Origin: Rosenbergiella nectarea
GTDB lineage: Bacteria > Pseudomonadota > Gammaproteobacteria > Enterobacterales > Enterobacteriaceae
NCBI RefSeq assembly: GCF_900111105.1
Contig: NZ_FOGC01000001.1
Location: forward strand, 300,549-364,548
Length of the DNA stretch: 64,000 nt
Direction: 5' to 3'
Part shown: in pieces, positions 19,401-29,974 of the stretch
Layout of the letters: the number at the start of each line of letters is the position of its first letter
How positions within the stretch are numbered: position 1 is the stretch's first letter
Notes under the pieces: model-generated
The model's input: only the letters and a program-made list of their open reading frames with translations
Databases searched by the model: none
What the model was told of the DNA's origin: nothing
Translations under genes and position numbers: made by a program

Positions 19401-19764
19401 CTTCCAACAGTTGGCTACTGACACGCAAGATCTCTTGTTCGATATCGCTACTGGATAACGCAGGATTAACCCGCTTACTGGTTTCATTAAGCGTGGTAAT
19501 TTGTTGGCGCAAAGTCGCCGCAAGTTGCGGATAGTTATCAATAACTTGCTGGTATTGCCGCGCGTATTCAATCGATTGATTACGCTGGTTAGTGTAATCC
19601 AGCGCACTTTTTAAGGCTTGAATAATGTCGGTTTGTGCAGCGGGGTTTTTACTATTTTGCGCTTGTTCCAGCGCTTGCCGGATCTGCGGGGGTTCAGGCA
19701 GTGCATCACTAACGAAAGTAGTACTAAGCCCTAAGCTCAGTAGAATAACGGGTAATATACGCAC
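16441..19764 (-). CDS. mscM: Mechanosensitive channel MscM (YjeP), large MscS family
   Basis: A 1107-residue inner-membrane channel that opens under mild hypo-osmotic stress. A signal peptide (RILPVILLSLGLSTTFVSDA) is followed by about 450 residues of periplasmic coiled coil. About eleven transmembrane helices come next, then the C-terminal MscS pore and beta domain (GLGLGFGLQEIFANFISGLIILFEKPIRIGDTV is split here as GLGFGLQEIFANF and LFEKPIRIGDTV). Downstream of psd by 16 bases, it forms the conserved psd-mscM transcription unit, linking phospholipid synthesis with membrane-tension protection. Confidence 0.96.
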   Translation of the reverse strand: MRILPVILLSLGLSTTFVSDALPEPPQIRQALEQAQNSKNPAAQTDIIQALKSALDYTNQRNQSIEYARQYQQVIDNYPQLAATLRQQITTLNETSKRVNPALSSSDIEQEILRVSSQLLEEGRLAQQEQDQAREISDSLTQLPSDQTDARRALSESDRRLQNYQLSSTPLGQARGNAYETENAANKARVNELELAQLSANNRQELAKLRAELHQKTIAQLDAYLQALRTRQSALRQDEAQRALERTEQLAENSGDLPPVIHEQFTVNRELSAALNQQAQHMELVSSQQRLVANQTQQVRQALSTLREQSQWLGESTLLGEALRAQVARLPDAPKSQQIDSEMGELRVQRLHYEDLLARQHALRETRQASGKSITSEQRRILDAQLNTQGELLNSLISGCDALILEITKLKVAYTQLQDALGDVTDATHRYLFWTADINPITLHYPLQVVQDLTRLLSLDSLGQLGKALVMVATSRESILPVIGALILVIVSLSSRRHYHAFLARSASRIGKVTQDRFSLTLRTVFWSILVALPLPVLWATLGYGLQRAWPYPIAVAVGDGVTATLPLLWAFMISATFAHPNGLFIAHFRWPSQAVSRAVRYYSLSIGFIVPLTMVLITFDNIEDRPFTASLGRLSFILICIALTIVSNALRRAGLPLYFDRQGNSHNMVNRLLWDIMILIPPIAIIASLLGYLATAQALLARVESSVGIWFLLLIVYHIIRRWMLIQRRRIEFDRARQRRAEILASRARSHQEDDSTALNSESQETIEEPVIDLDTISAQSLRLVRSLLALVALFALILLWSELHSAFAFLENIPLWGVTSSIQGVESVQEVTLGAVLIAILVLIITLQLVRNMPAMLELAILQHLSLAPGTGYAITTLTKYLLMIIGVMMGFSMLGIDWSKLQWLVAAMGLGLGFGLQEIFANFISGLIILFEKPIRIGDTVTIRDLTGTISRINTRATTITDWDRKEIIVPNKAFITEQFINWSLSDAHTRVVLNIPAPPHVSSAVVTDLLLAAANRCSYVLKTPAAEAFLVDIHQGIQLFELRIYAAEIGHRMPLRHDLHQQILNSFNEHNIELPYPPVQVRMEQVGKSAAAMQSTQYHAGGL

Positions 19765-19780
19765 TGCCAGGCCCTCAGTG

Positions 19781-20710
19781 TTAGGCTTCGGTCTGTTCTA
19801 CCGTGCCACTTTCATTTTGTGGTGGGGTAGAGGTAGGCGCCTTGGTAGCGATTTTTTCCGCTAAAGGCTGCCCCATTCTTGTCGGAGCCTGAGCTTCTAA
19901 TGCTTCACTGAGGCGGACTTGATCTGGAGCGAATAAGTTGATGACAGTAGAGCCGAGTTTAAAACGGCCCATCTCTTGGCCTTTCAGTAAGACAATCGCG
20001 CCTTTCTCGTCAGCTTGAGGGTAATGCCAACGCTGAATAACGCCTTCACGCGGTGGGGTGATGGTACCTGCCCAAACGGTTTCAATACTCCCGACAATGG
20101 TTGCACCAACTAAGATTTGCACCATAGGCCCCATATCGGTATCGAAATAGCAGATAACGCGCTCATTGCGGGCGAAGAGGTTTGGAATATTTTGTGCTGT
20201 TAGGGGATTAACGGAGTACAGATCGCCGGGGACATAGACCATTTCGCGTAAAATGCCATTACATGGCATATGCACACGGTGGTAATCGCGCGGGGCCAAG
20301 TAGGTGGTAATAAATTGACCATTGTAAAAGTGCTGCGCGCGTTCTTCATTCCCTGCCAGCAGGGCTTCCAGCGTATAATAGTGTCCTTTAGCTTGGAAAA
20401 TTTGGTTTTCGTCGATACGCCCACATTGGCTTACTGCGCCGTCTGCAGGTTGGACAAGGATATTCGGCGCATGATCAATCACCCGAGCTTCATCCTTTAA
20501 CGGCCGTACAAAAAACTCGTTAAAACTCCGGTAGCTCCCGGTATCTGGTTTAGCGGCTTCTTGCATATTCACTTTGTAATACCAGACGAAAATATCAATA
20601 ACGGCCTTGGTTAGCCAGCCAGCTTGGCGACTTGCTCCCCAACCTGCAAGTTCTGTGAGTTGTTTCTTAGGAAGAAGAGCGTTGATACCTAATTTCAACT
20701 TATCTAACAC
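19781..20710 (-). CDS. psd: Phosphatidylserine decarboxylase proenzyme
   Basis: Makes phosphatidylethanolamine, the main inner-membrane phospholipid. The proenzyme of 309 residues cleaves itself at the LGST motif ([13 protein letters not shown], serine near residue 253) to create the pyruvoyl cofactor. The conserved [11 protein letters not shown] segment near residue 140 supplies the histidine of the self-cleavage triad. The C-terminal tail after the cleavage site is longer and richer in Thr, Pro and Glu than strictly needed. It lies between rsgA and mscM. Confidence 0.98.
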   Translation of the reverse strand: MLDKLKLGINALLPKKQLTELAGWGASRQAGWLTKAVIDIFVWYYKVNMQEAAKPDTGSYRSFNEFFVRPLKDEARVIDHAPNILVQPADGAVSQCGRIDENQIFQAKGHYYTLEALLAGNEERAQHFYNGQFITTYLAPRDYHRVHMPCNGILREMVYVPGDLYSVNPLTAQNIPNLFARNERVICYFDTDMGPMVQILVGATIVGSIETVWAGTITPPREGVIQRWHYPQADEKGAIVLLKGQEMGRFKLGSTVINLFAPDQVRLSEALEAQAPTRMGQPLAEKIATKAPTSTPPQNESGTVEQTEA

Positions 20711-20810
20711 GGGCGCCTCCTGGCGTACTCAATCGTTCTAAAATGTTATTGTGGGTAATGCCACAACCGTATAGGTGTGTAAAGTAAGAGGGATTAAGCC
20801 TTAACGGCGA

Positions 20811-21860
20811 CTACTCTTTACTGGTGAAATTTTTTCTTATTTTAACTGAAGCCATGCTCTCGAGGATGCGATGATAATTCTCGAAACGCTGTTCATCAAT
20901 CTCGCCTATCTCAACGGCGTGACGCAGCGCGCAACCTGGATCGTCAAGATGTTTGCAATCTCTAAACTTACACAGGCCCAAATACTGTTTAAATTCGACA
21001 AATCCTTGAGTGATTTGTTCCGGCTCCAAGTGCCATAGTCCAAACTCACGTACCCCCGGTGAGTCGATAACATCGCCACCTTGTGGGAAGTGATAGAGCC
21101 GAGCAGCGGTAGTGGTATGTTGACCTAAGCCTGAGTTATCTGAAACGTCGTTAGTTAAGATGGCATTATTATCGAGGGTATCAAAGCCTAATAACGCGTT
21201 CAATAAGCTCGATTTACCGACGCCCGACTGCCCAGCAAAAATACTGACTCGATCAGTTAACGCCTCTTCGAGCGGCTGAAGTCCTTCCCGCTGATGGCTA
21301 GAAACCTTTAACACGGGGTAACCAATATCTTGATAGATTGCCATCTGCTCATCCACAAATGCCATGGCGTCATCGTCGAGGAGATCGGTCTTATTCAATA
21401 CTAATAGGGGGGCGATGTTCAGGGTTTCGCAGGCCACTAAGTAGCGGTCAATAATATTTAATGACAACTCAGGTAAAATTGCGGAGACAATAATGATTTG
21501 GTCGATATTAGCGGCAATGGGTTTGATCCCATCGTAGTAATCGGGGCGGGTCAGTACCGATTGTCGTTCGTGGACGGCCTCAACAATACCTTTACCCATA
21601 CCTTCTAAAGGCGCACGCCATACCACACGGTCGCCGGTGACCAATGAGCGAATCGTTCTACGTAAATTACAGCGCCAAATTTGGCCTTGTGGATCTTCAA
21701 TATCGGCGTGCATACCGAAACGGCTAATCACCCGGCCGTCTTGAGGTTCAGCAAATAGGCTATCATCAGGCTCCACTTTTCCCTCACGTTGCTGTAACCG
21801 ACGTTGATGGTTGGCATTAACTCGCCGTTGTTGGCCCTTTGATAGTTTATTTTTACTCAC
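20811..21860 (-). CDS. rsgA: Small ribosomal subunit GTPase RsgA
   Basis: A circularly permuted GTPase that assists late maturation of the 30S subunit. The 349-residue protein has an OB fold (about 60-110), then NKTD (G4), GQSGVGKSS (G1) and DSPGVREFG (G3) in permuted order. A C-terminal zinc knuckle follows ([14 protein letters not shown]). The GTG at 21860 is chosen because GAGAGG lies just upstream and because the protein then starts [12 protein letters not shown] as in E. coli; a GTG four codons earlier is less likely. Confidence 0.97.
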   Translation of the reverse strand: MSKNKLSKGQQRRVNANHQRRLQQREGKVEPDDSLFAEPQDGRVISRFGMHADIEDPQGQIWRCNLRRTIRSLVTGDRVVWRAPLEGMGKGIVEAVHERQSVLTRPDYYDGIKPIAANIDQIIIVSAILPELSLNIIDRYLVACETLNIAPLLVLNKTDLLDDDAMAFVDEQMAIYQDIGYPVLKVSSHQREGLQPLEEALTDRVSIFAGQSGVGKSSLLNALLGFDTLDNNAILTNDVSDNSGLGQHTTTAARLYHFPQGGDVIDSPGVREFGLWHLEPEQITQGFVEFKQYLGLCKFRDCKHLDDPGCALRHAVEIGEIDEQRFENYHRILESMASVKIRKNFTSKE

Positions 21861-21960
21861 ACAACCTCTCACCTAATAGATGTTTCGCCCTGAGGGGGCA
21901 AAAGGTCTATGATACACCTTAATGAGAACAAATGGCGAATTTAGCCGGTAAGCGAGGGCG

Positions 21961-22509
21961 ATGATGACGCAAAATAAAGATAATCTTATTTGGATCGACT
22001 TAGAAATGACGGGGTTAGACCCATTACGTGATCGGATTATTGAGATCGCCACGATAGTGACCGATGCGAATTTAACTGTGCTTGCTGAAGGGCCAGTATT
22101 GGCTGTGCACCAAAGCGACGAACAGCTCGCCTTAATGGATGAGTGGAACGTTAACACACATACCCAAAGCGGATTGGTCGCGCGGGTTAGGCAGAGTACC
22201 GTGTCGGAAGCGGAGGCAGAGCAGCTAACCTTAGAATTTCTAAAACAGTGGGTACCCGAAAACAGTTCACCTATCTGTGGTAACTCTATCGGACAGGACC
22301 GTCGTTTTTTAGTTAACTACATGCCACAGCTTGAAAACTATTTTCACTATCGCGCACTGGATGTCAGTACGTTGAAAGAGTTGGCGCGTCGTTGGAAGCC
22401 AGATATTTTACAAAAGTTTCATAAAAAAGGGACACATCAAGCGCTGGACGATATTCGAGAATCCATCGCCGAGTTGGCATTTTACCGTGAAAACTTTCTA
22501 AAGTTGTAA
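21961..22509 (+). CDS. orn: Oligoribonuclease
   Basis: A DEDD-family 3'-5' exonuclease that degrades di- to pentanucleotides, including pGpG from cyclic-di-GMP breakdown. The 182-residue protein has WIDLEMTGL (first DE), [10 protein letters not shown], the central [12 protein letters not shown] and the final [11 protein letters not shown] carrying the last Asp. It is divergent from rsgA, as in E. coli, with 100 bases between. Confidence 0.98.
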   Translation: MMTQNKDNLIWIDLEMTGLDPLRDRIIEIATIVTDANLTVLAEGPVLAVHQSDEQLALMDEWNVNTHTQSGLVARVRQSTVSEAEAEQLTLEFLKQWVPENSSPICGNSIGQDRRFLVNYMPQLENYFHYRALDVSTLKELARRWKPDILQKFHKKGTHQALDDIRESIAELAFYRENFLKL

Positions 22510-22531
22510 CTTTTAGGATAATAACTGCGCA

Positions 22532-22554
22532 AACTGCCGAGTAAATCGGCAGTT
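22532..22554 (+). terminator. Hairpin after orn
   Basis: AACTGCCGA and TCGGCAGTT form a perfect 9-bp stem with loop GTAAA, 23 bases past the orn stop. It lacks a T-run, so it may terminate weakly or protect the 3' end. Confidence 0.5.
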
Positions 22555-22588
22555 GGAACGAAAAAATAAAAAAAGCGGTGTAGGGGGG

Positions 22589-22616
22589 TTGCACAGGACG
22601 ATTATTCTCGTATAAT
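22589..22616 (+). promoter_or_regulatory. Promoter of the tRNA-Gly genes
   Basis: TTGCAC (22589-22594), a 16-base spacer and a perfect TATAAT (22611-22616), followed by a GC-rich start region, form a sigma-70 promoter about 40 bases before the first tRNA. The GC-rich discriminator suggests growth-rate and stringent control. Confidence 0.8.
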
Positions 22617-22658
22617 TCGCACCCCGTAACGGTAATAAATATTTTTACTGTTCAGGAC

Positions 22659-22734
<76 letters not shown>

Positions 22735-22763
22735 GGATGTCACTTAGTCGTACCCACCATAAT

Positions 22764-22839
<76 letters not shown>

Positions 22840-23174
22840 AATTTTTATAGCCATCATCCATTCATAATCACGCCAATCTGTAGTACAGGTTTCTTCAGTA
22901 CTTGTAAGACTTTTCAACAGAGTTATCCACAGGGTGTCCAACGCTGGATTCTAACAACTCGAATTACGCGAATAATCATATCTGTATGATTACTATGGTA
23001 TTTTTATTTTCTACTCCCTGGTTTTTTTTATATAACGCCTATTACCTCCCTCAGACCAAAAAAGCTATTCACAGAGAAATTATCGTTGTAATTCTGTCGC
23101 TTAGGCCGGTTTCGACCTATTCTTCTTATTTATTCTTCCATCGCTCGGTTAGCGAGATTTGAGTAGGAGTCGAA
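22840..23174. other. Gene-free stretch where E. coli has queG
   Basis: These 335 bases hold no credible gene. A perfect DnaA box TTATCCACA lies at 22923-22931. A hairpin AATCATA/TATGATT lies at 22974-22991. The rest is AT-rich with runs of T. In E. coli the minus-strand queG gene lies between the tRNA-Gly genes and nnr; no trace of it is seen here. The region presumably carries the nnr promoter. Confidence 0.5.
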
Positions 23175-24692
23175 ATGATGCGTGGTATATCAACGGTTAA
23201 TGAACAGCTTCCAAGCCATTGTTGGCCTGTCGGCGATATTGCAGGACTTGAACAGAAATTATGCCATAAGCATGATGGCTCCCCTTATACCTTGATGTGG
23301 CAAGCGGGTGAGGCGCTTGCAAGGCTGGTTTCCAAACACTATGCGGACGCACGACACTGCTTGATACTTTGTGGAACCGGAAATAATGGTGGTGATGGAT
23401 TTGTACTGGCTTATCTTCTTCACCAAGCTGGCATCAAAGTGACGGTTGTAGAGGCTAGGTTGCACAATGAGAGACCGGTCGAGGCAGCGCGTGCCAAAGC
23501 GGTGTGGGATAATGTTGCGCCTCAAGCCCCATTATCCGCAGGCGATCCTTGGCCATGCGATATCGATCTCATTGTTGACGCGCTTTTTGGTATTGGCTTA
23601 CATCAGGCTCCTCGCGAGGAAAGCCAAGGGTTGATCGACTTAGCGAATCATCACGCCGCGCCCGTATTAGCCGTCGATATTCCATCGGGCTTAGAAGCTC
23701 GAACAGGTCAGCCACTAGGTTCTGCATTACAGGCGGCAGTCACACTGACTTTTATTACATTAAAACCGGGGTTGTTAACCGGTAAGGGGCGAGCCTACAG
23801 CGGTAAATTGTGGGTGGCCGACTTGGGACTTTCTCGATTATTGCCTCAGCTTTCGCCACCGATTGAATGCCTTACTGCTCGGCATTTGCCGCAATGGTTA
23901 CCCCAACGCCAAGCCAGCGCCCACAAAGGCGATATGGGAAAAGTGGTGATTATTGGGGGCGCAGAGGGGACAGCAGGTGCTATACGGCTCAGTGGTGAGG
24001 CCGCGCTACGAAGCGGAGCAGGTCTCGCCCGAGTATTGACCCATCCCTCGAATATAGTGCCATTATTGGCCGCAAGGCCTGAGTTGATGGTCGCAGAACT
24101 GACCCCTCAATCGCTTAAAGAGGCACTGGATTGGGCAGATATTGTGGCGATTGGTCCGGGACTTGGCCAATCCGACTGGGCAAAAAATGCGCTTGAAGAC
24201 GTAAAATTAAGTAAAAAAACCATGGTATGGGATGCAGATGCGCTAAACCTCCTAGCAATCGAACCGGATAAACGTCAAAATCGGGTCCTGACTCCACATC
24301 CTGGAGAAGCAGCCCGATTACTGGGGATCAGCGTTGCTGAGGTAGAGGCTGACCGCTTAGCGGCGGCGCATCTATTGGTGCAGCGTTTTGGCGGGGTCGC
24401 CGTTTTGAAAGGCTCAGGTACCATAATTACCGATGGCTCAGCCACCTCAATTGCCTATGTCGGTAATCCTGGTATGGCGAGTGGGGGGATGGGTGATGTG
24501 TTAACTGGCGTAGTCACGGCCCTCCTCGGTCAAGGGCTGGAACCGTTTGAAGCCGCCTGTGCCGCCGTTGTTGCCCATGGCCATGCCGCTGATCTCGTGG
24601 CGAATGACCACGGAATGCGCGGAATGCTTGCTCTGGATGTGATTGAAAAATTAAGAATAAGTGTCAATCCACTTCAGGATCTCAATGAGTAA
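23175..24692 (+). CDS. nnr: Bifunctional NAD(P)HX epimerase/dehydratase
   Basis: Repairs hydrated NADH and NADPH. The N-terminal YjeF domain (about 1-215) is the epimerase, with [16 protein letters not shown] and DIPSGLEA. The C-terminal domain (about 225-500) is the ADP-dependent dehydratase of the ribokinase fold, with [19 protein letters not shown] and [17 protein letters not shown]. The length of 505 is close to the E. coli 515. TAGGAGTCGAA precedes the ATG. The stop overlaps the start of tsaE, the first joint in a long operon through hflC. Confidence 0.97.
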   Translation: MMRGISTVNEQLPSHCWPVGDIAGLEQKLCHKHDGSPYTLMWQAGEALARLVSKHYADARHCLILCGTGNNGGDGFVLAYLLHQAGIKVTVVEARLHNERPVEAARAKAVWDNVAPQAPLSAGDPWPCDIDLIVDALFGIGLHQAPREESQGLIDLANHHAAPVLAVDIPSGLEARTGQPLGSALQAAVTLTFITLKPGLLTGKGRAYSGKLWVADLGLSRLLPQLSPPIECLTARHLPQWLPQRQASAHKGDMGKVVIIGGAEGTAGAIRLSGEAALRSGAGLARVLTHPSNIVPLLAARPELMVAELTPQSLKEALDWADIVAIGPGLGQSDWAKNALEDVKLSKKTMVWDADALNLLAIEPDKRQNRVLTPHPGEAARLLGISVAEVEADRLAAAHLLVQRFGGVAVLKGSGTIITDGSATSIAYVGNPGMASGGMGDVLTGVVTALLGQGLEPFEAACAAVVAHGHAADLVANDHGMRGMLALDVIEKLRISVNPLQDLNE

Positions 24693-25170
24693 CATGATAA
24701 CAAAAACATTTATGCTGACTGAGTTAGCGGACACTTTGGCATTAGGTGCCCGCTTAGCAAAGGCCAGTGCGCAAGCGACTATTATCTATTTGGTCGGCGA
24801 CTTAGGGGCGGGGAAAACAACCTTTAGCCGTGGTTTTCTGCAAGCGCTAGGCCACCAAGGGAATGTAAAAAGCCCCACCTACACGCTGGTGGAGCCTTAT
24901 GAAATTAATCATCGCTTAGCTTATCACTTCGATCTTTATCGTCTTGCTGACCCTGAAGAACTCGAGTTCATGGGGGTACGTGACTATTTTACTGGCGATG
25001 CTATCTGTTTAGTGGAGTGGCCTCAGCAGGGAGCCGGTATTTTGCCATCGCCGGACCTCACCATTACCTTAGCGTATCAAGGTGAGGGAAGAGAAGCGGA
25101 GATTGTTGCAAGCTCACCGTGGGGTGAACATTTATTACAAAAAATTGCGTGTGACGAGGGCGAGGCATGA
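24685..25170 (+). CDS. tsaE: tRNA threonylcarbamoyladenosine ATPase TsaE
   Basis: TsaE is the ATPase that drives the TsaBCD complex in making t6A37 on ANN-decoding tRNAs. The 161-residue protein has the Walker A motif [14 protein letters not shown] near residue 38, then the family-specific [19 protein letters not shown] and the LVEWPQQG tail motif. The start at 24685 lies in the last codons of nnr and is preceded by CAGGAT. Its stop overlaps the amiB start by four bases (ATGA). Confidence 0.97.
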   Translation: MSNMITKTFMLTELADTLALGARLAKASAQATIIYLVGDLGAGKTTFSRGFLQALGHQGNVKSPTYTLVEPYEINHRLAYHFDLYRLADPEELEFMGVRDYFTGDAICLVEWPQQGAGILPSPDLTITLAYQGEGREAEIVASSPWGEHLLQKIACDEGEA

Positions 25171-26753
25171 CCATACGGCGGCTAATTTTCGTCGTACTAT
25201 GTTGCCTCGTTAGTCGAGCGGTAGTGGCGGCATCGCTCTCGGATATTCAGGTGGATAATCGAGAGACACAATCAATAGTGACCTTAAGTTTTGCGGATAA
25301 GCCCACCTCATCGTGGTTCAGTTTGCACAATCCCGAACGTTTTGTGATAGATATCCATGAAAGTGGTGCCATTAAAGGTCTCCCACTCAGCTTTAGTGGG
25401 GCCAATCTTGTCAAGCGTATTCGCACCAGCCAACCGCCGAATCAACAGGCGATTCGACTCGTATTTGAATTGACACAGTCCTCAGGGTCATCGGTGACGA
25501 CCCGACAGGTTGGTAGCCAGTGGCAAGTGGTGGTCACGCTTAATGGCAAAGCCGCGCCGCCGGCAGCCGCGGTGGCTAAACAGGTCGAGAAAAACCCTTT
25601 CACGTCAGTAAAAACTGCCGTTACCAATAGTAACACCACCAGCTATCCCGGTGGGCAAGTCGCCCGTAATCAGGTGGTGATTGTGGCGATCGATGCAGGG
25701 CATGGTGGGCAAGATCCGGGGGCTATTGGTCAACATGGTTTAAAAGAAAAAAATGTGACCCTCGCGATTGCCCGCAAATTAAAGAAATTTCTCGATGCAG
25801 ATCCCATGTTCAAACCGGTGTTAACCCGAAACGGTAATTACTTTATTTCGGTAATGGGACGTTCAGAAGTTGCTCGTAAAGAGAATGCGAGTTTATTAGT
25901 TTCTATACACGCTGACTCGGCTCCTGTGCATTCTGCGAGCGGCGCATCGGTGTGGGTACTCTCTAATCGCCGCGCAAACTCAGAAATGGCGAACTGGTTA
26001 GAACAAACCGAGAAACAGTCTGAACTACTCGGCGGAGCCGGAGACTTACTGGCCAATAGCCAGTCTGATCCCTACTTAAGCCAAGCCGTACTTGATCTTC
26101 AATTTGGTCATTCACAACGTGTTGGCTATGACGTGGCGACCAAGGTTTTGCAGAATCTTCGACAAGTGACCCCTTTACACAAACGTCTGCCAGAGCACGC
26201 GAGTTTAGGCGTACTCCGCTCGCCGGATATTCCCTCACTCCTAGTGGAGACCGGATTTATCAGTAATGCGCAAGAAGAGAAGTTGCTCGGTAACTCGGCT
26301 TATCAAACCAAAATCGCCCATGCGATTTATCGGGGATTACGCGCTTACTTCCGCAGTCATCCTTACCAATTTATTACTACCAGCGAAAACCGTCCGGCGG
26401 TGGCCAGTCCGGCTCAAACCGTCTCGACTCAAGGAAACCAATTACACGTCGTCCAACGCGGTGAAACGTTATCGGGAATTGCCGCTCGGTATGGTGTGAG
26501 CAGTCAATCGATCATGACACAAAATAAATTAAAAAAGTCGGGAGTATGGGTAGGTCAGCGTTTACGAATTGGTGGTGTGAAAGGAACCGCTTTGTCACCG
26601 ACGAAGGTGATCAGACATAAAGTCGTTCGTGGGGACTCATTAAATGCAATAGCCTTGAAATATGGGGTGAGTGCCCAAACTATCATTACTAAGAATAAGC
26701 TTCGTTCCGCCAATGTGATGTTAGGTCAGACCTTGTTAATTCCGCAACCGTAG
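25167..26753 (+). CDS. amiB: N-acetylmuramoyl-L-alanine amidase AmiB with two LysM domains
   Basis: A periplasmic zinc amidase that splits septal peptidoglycan and is activated by EnvC. The 528-residue protein has a signal peptide ([16 protein letters not shown]), an AMIN domain (about 25-125), a linker and an Amidase_3 domain (about 170-400) with [14 protein letters not shown] and [11 protein letters not shown]. Two C-terminal LysM repeats follow ([17 protein letters not shown] and [17 protein letters not shown]). E. coli AmiB is 445 residues with one LysM, so the second repeat is extra here. It overlaps tsaE and precedes mutL by 29 bases. Confidence 0.96.
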   Translation: MTIRRLIFVVLCCLVSRAVVAASLSDIQVDNRETQSIVTLSFADKPTSSWFSLHNPERFVIDIHESGAIKGLPLSFSGANLVKRIRTSQPPNQQAIRLVFELTQSSGSSVTTRQVGSQWQVVVTLNGKAAPPAAAVAKQVEKNPFTSVKTAVTNSNTTSYPGGQVARNQVVIVAIDAGHGGQDPGAIGQHGLKEKNVTLAIARKLKKFLDADPMFKPVLTRNGNYFISVMGRSEVARKENASLLVSIHADSAPVHSASGASVWVLSNRRANSEMANWLEQTEKQSELLGGAGDLLANSQSDPYLSQAVLDLQFGHSQRVGYDVATKVLQNLRQVTPLHKRLPEHASLGVLRSPDIPSLLVETGFISNAQEEKLLGNSAYQTKIAHAIYRGLRAYFRSHPYQFITTSENRPAVASPAQTVSTQGNQLHVVQRGETLSGIAARYGVSSQSIMTQNKLKKSGVWVGQRLRIGGVKGTALSPTKVIRHKVVRGDSLNAIALKYGVSAQTIITKNKLRSANVMLGQTLLIPQP

Positions 26754-26782
26754 CGCGAAGAGGTCACCGCAGAGGATTTTAT

Positions 26783-28591
26783 ATGCCAATTCAGATTTTA
26801 CCGCCGCAGCTGGCTAACCAAATTGCTGCGGGGGAAGTGGTAGAGCGCCCTGCCTCTGTGGTGAAAGAACTTATTGAAAATAGTCTTGATGCCGGAGCAA
26901 CGCGTATTCATATTGAGATCGATAAGGGCGGCGCTAAACGGATTGCCATTCGAGATAACGGCTGTGGAATCGATAAAGAACAACTTTCGTTGGCGCTCGC
27001 TCGCCATGCGACCAGTAAGATTGCCTCGTTGGACGATCTTGAGGCGATAATGAGTCTGGGGTTTCGAGGCGAAGCACTGGCCAGTATTAGCTCGGTTTCC
27101 CGGCTTACGCTAACTTCGCGTCCCGAGACGCAGCAAGAAGCCTGGCAGGCCTACGCTGAAGGGCGTGAGATGAACGTCAGTCTTAAGCCCGCCGCGCATC
27201 CTTGCGGATCGACCTTAGAAGTCCTCGATTTATTCTATAATACGCCCGCTCGACGTAAATTTTTACGTACCGAAAAAACTGAATTTGCCCATATCGATGA
27301 GGTGATTCGGCGTATCGCGTTAGCCCGTTTCGATGTCGAATTTGTTCTTATCCACAATGGTAAAACGGTCCGACACTACCGTGTAGCGAATAATGAGAAG
27401 CAGAAACAGCAGCGGCTGACCGCGATTTGTGGGGCTAACTTTGTCTCACAGGCCGTGCATATAGATTGGCAACATGATGGCTTAGGCATTGAAGGCTGGG
27501 TGGTCTCTCCCGATTATGCGCAAAATGCTAGCGAGACCCAATACTGCTATGTTAATGGTCGTATGATGCGCGATAAACTGATTAATCATGCTATCCGCCA
27601 AGCCTATCAAGAACATATTGGTCAACAGCAAACGCCTGCGTATGTGCTTTTTCTCACGGTGGATCCTCATCAAGTTGATGTGAATGTCCATCCGGCAAAA
27701 CACGAGGTTCGCTTTCATCAATCACGGCTAGTGCATGACTTTATTTATCAAGGCATAGCCAGTGCGTTGACGCCGGGTGAAACCGACTTAACGCTAGAGG
27801 AACGTCAACCCGCGCCATTGTCCCAACCAGTCATTGCGGAGAACCGTAGCTCGGCGGGTAAAAATAAGTTCGCACAACCGAGCCAATCGGCTACTGGACA
27901 GCGTAATTATTCGCCTGAGCCTTATCGCAAGAAAGAGGCTGAAGTTTATCAGCGCTTAGTGAGTTCGACCCCAAAAGTGGAAGAGGTGAAGAAAGATACC
28001 TTGGCGGTTGACTATAGCGAACCTTTAGCGGGACATTCTCAAGGTTTCGGGCGAGTCTTAACGGTCTGTGACCAACGCTTTGCGCTCCTCGAGCGTTCAA
28101 GTGGTCTTGCCCTGCTCTCTTTAACCAAAGCGGCGAGTTTGGTGCTGGCAAAACAGCTGAATCCGGCTACTCAGCCGCTGGTATCGCAACCCTTACTTAT
28201 TCCGTTACGCGTGAAAAGTAGCGCGGCGGAGAAGCAGATTATTACTGAGCATAGTGAGTTACTGCAACGCTTCGGGATGGATCTACAGAACGACGGTCAC
28301 TACAGTACGCTGCGTGCGGTGCCTTTACCTATGCGTACCCAGAATCTACAAAGATTACTGCCAGAACTCATTACGTGGTTGTCCTCGGCCTCTGATGTCA
28401 ATCAAGCCGCGTTAGCATCATGGTTAGCGGGAAAGAGTATGAGTACTGACCCGACTTGGAGCCACTCACAAGCGATTAGCCTTTTAGCCGATTTAGAACG
28501 GCTGGCGCCCGAACAGGTGAGCACCCCCCCAGCGGGCCTCATTCAGTCGTTACACTTAGATCCTTTTTTTGAAGCACTATTAAATGAATGA
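26783..28591 (+). CDS. mutL: DNA mismatch repair protein MutL
   Basis: Links MutS mismatch recognition to MutH and UvrD. The 602-residue protein has an N-terminal GHKL ATPase (about 1-330) with [21 protein letters not shown] and [11 protein letters not shown] Pro/Ser/Gln-rich linker (about 335-410) and a C-terminal dimerisation domain follow. The zinc-endonuclease motif of MutH-less bacteria is not present, fitting a MutH-dependent system. It overlaps miaA by eight bases. Confidence 0.98.
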   Translation: MPIQILPPQLANQIAAGEVVERPASVVKELIENSLDAGATRIHIEIDKGGAKRIAIRDNGCGIDKEQLSLALARHATSKIASLDDLEAIMSLGFRGEALASISSVSRLTLTSRPETQQEAWQAYAEGREMNVSLKPAAHPCGSTLEVLDLFYNTPARRKFLRTEKTEFAHIDEVIRRIALARFDVEFVLIHNGKTVRHYRVANNEKQKQQRLTAICGANFVSQAVHIDWQHDGLGIEGWVVSPDYAQNASETQYCYVNGRMMRDKLINHAIRQAYQEHIGQQQTPAYVLFLTVDPHQVDVNVHPAKHEVRFHQSRLVHDFIYQGIASALTPGETDLTLEERQPAPLSQPVIAENRSSAGKNKFAQPSQSATGQRNYSPEPYRKKEAEVYQRLVSSTPKVEEVKKDTLAVDYSEPLAGHSQGFGRVLTVCDQRFALLERSSGLALLSLTKAASLVLAKQLNPATQPLVSQPLLIPLRVKSSAAEKQIITEHSELLQRFGMDLQNDGHYSTLRAVPLPMRTQNLQRLLPELITWLSSASDVNQAALASWLAGKSMSTDPTWSHSQAISLLADLERLAPEQVSTPPAGLIQSLHLDPFFEALLNE

Positions 28592-29531
28592 CATGACATC
28601 CCCATTACCTAAAGCCATTTTTATCATGGGGCCTACGGCGTCTGGTAAAACGGCCTTAGCCATTGAACTGGCGAAAACCTTGCCCGTAGAGATTATTAGT
28701 GTTGATTCGGCACTGGTGTATCGCGGCATGGATATTGGCACAGCAAAACCGACTGTGGTGGAACAGGCCGCAGCCCCACATCATTTATTGGATCTGATCG
28801 ATCCTAGCCAAAGTTACTCTGCGGCTGATTTTCGTCGGGATGCTTTGCAGAAAATGGCTGAAATCACGCAACGCGGGGCGATTCCTATATTGGTGGGGGG
28901 GACGATGCTTTACTTTAAAGCGTTACTCGAAGGTTTGTCGCCTCTACCTTCTGCCAATCCTGAGATCCGCCAGCAATTGGAACAACGGGCAAAATTAGAA
29001 GGTTGGGAAACTCTTCACCAAGAACTTTGTCTGAGAGATCCGAAGGCGGGAGCGAGAATTCACCCTAACGATCCACAAAGACTGACGCGAGCACTGGAAG
29101 TTTTTCTCATTTCAGGTAAAACTCTAACAGAGTTAACTGAAACGGCAGGGGAAGCGCTTCCTTATGACGTGTATCAGTTCGCTATCGCTCCTCAAGACCG
29201 TGAAGTGCTTCATCAAAGGATTGAAATGCGTTTCCAGCAAATGCTAGATGAGGGCTTTGAAGATGAAGTTAGGGCGCTCTATCAGCGTGGTGACCTTCAT
29301 GTCGACATGCCTTCTGTGCGTTGTGTCGGTTATCGACAAATGTGGTCATGGCTTGACGGCGAAATAGATTATAATGAAATGGTTTTCCGTGGCATATGTG
29401 CCACTCGCCAGTTGGCTAAACGACAAATGACGTGGTTGCGGGGGTGGAAAGCACTTGTTTGGCTTGATAGCCTGCAACCCGTTCAGGCTCGTGAGAAAGT
29501 TTTAAACGTTATTCGTGCTATAACTGATTGA
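28584..29531 (+). CDS. miaA: tRNA dimethylallyltransferase MiaA
   Basis: Adds the isopentenyl group to A37 of tRNAs reading UNN codons. The 315-residue protein has the P-loop [14 protein letters not shown] near residue 16, [33 protein letters not shown] and the C-terminal [13 protein letters not shown]. The start lies within the end of mutL, which suggests translational coupling. hfq follows after 86 bases with an AAGGAAAAG ribosome-binding site. Confidence 0.98.
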   Translation: MNDMTSPLPKAIFIMGPTASGKTALAIELAKTLPVEIISVDSALVYRGMDIGTAKPTVVEQAAAPHHLLDLIDPSQSYSAADFRRDALQKMAEITQRGAIPILVGGTMLYFKALLEGLSPLPSANPEIRQQLEQRAKLEGWETLHQELCLRDPKAGARIHPNDPQRLTRALEVFLISGKTLTELTETAGEALPYDVYQFAIAPQDREVLHQRIEMRFQQMLDEGFEDEVRALYQRGDLHVDMPSVRCVGYRQMWSWLDGEIDYNEMVFRGICATRQLAKRQMTWLRGWKALVWLDSLQPVQAREKVLNVIRAITD

Positions 29532-29617
29532 TTATTTACAATCTTCAGGCATGGTATGCCATAGCGGTTTCTAAACTCTATAATAATTACACTACGAACG
29601 TATAAGGAAAAGATAGA

Positions 29618-29914
29618 ATGGCTAAAGGGCAATCATTACAAGACCCGTTTTTAAACGCTTTGCGTCGCGAGCGTGTACCCGTCTCTATTTACTTGGTTAA
29701 CGGTATTAAGCTTCAAGGGCAAATTGAATCTTTTGACCAATTCGTCATTTTATTAAAAAATACCGTGAGTCAAATGGTTTATAAGCACGCTATCTCAACC
29801 GTCGTGCCATCGCGCCCTGTTTCTCACCACACCAATGCACCAGGTAGCAGCAATTATCATAATAATGGCGCTGCTGGTACGGGTTCACACCATGAAGGTG
29901 AGTCTGCAGAGTAA
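29618..29914 (+). CDS. hfq: RNA chaperone Hfq
   Basis: A hexameric Sm-like protein that pairs small RNAs with mRNAs. The Sm core is intact ([35 protein letters not shown] and [14 protein letters not shown] in pieces). The C-terminal tail is about 25 residues of Asn, Gly, His and Ser ending in EGESAE, somewhat shorter at 98 residues than the 102 of E. coli. It stands between miaA and hflX as in most Enterobacterales. Confidence 0.99.
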   Translation: MAKGQSLQDPFLNALRRERVPVSIYLVNGIKLQGQIESFDQFVILLKNTVSQMVYKHAISTVVPSRPVSHHTNAPGSSNYHNNGAAGTGSHHEGESAE

Positions 29915-29974
29915 TTTCCTTTCGACCGGAGAGTTCAGGCTCTCTGGTTGTCACCCTTTCAGTGAGGTTACCGC

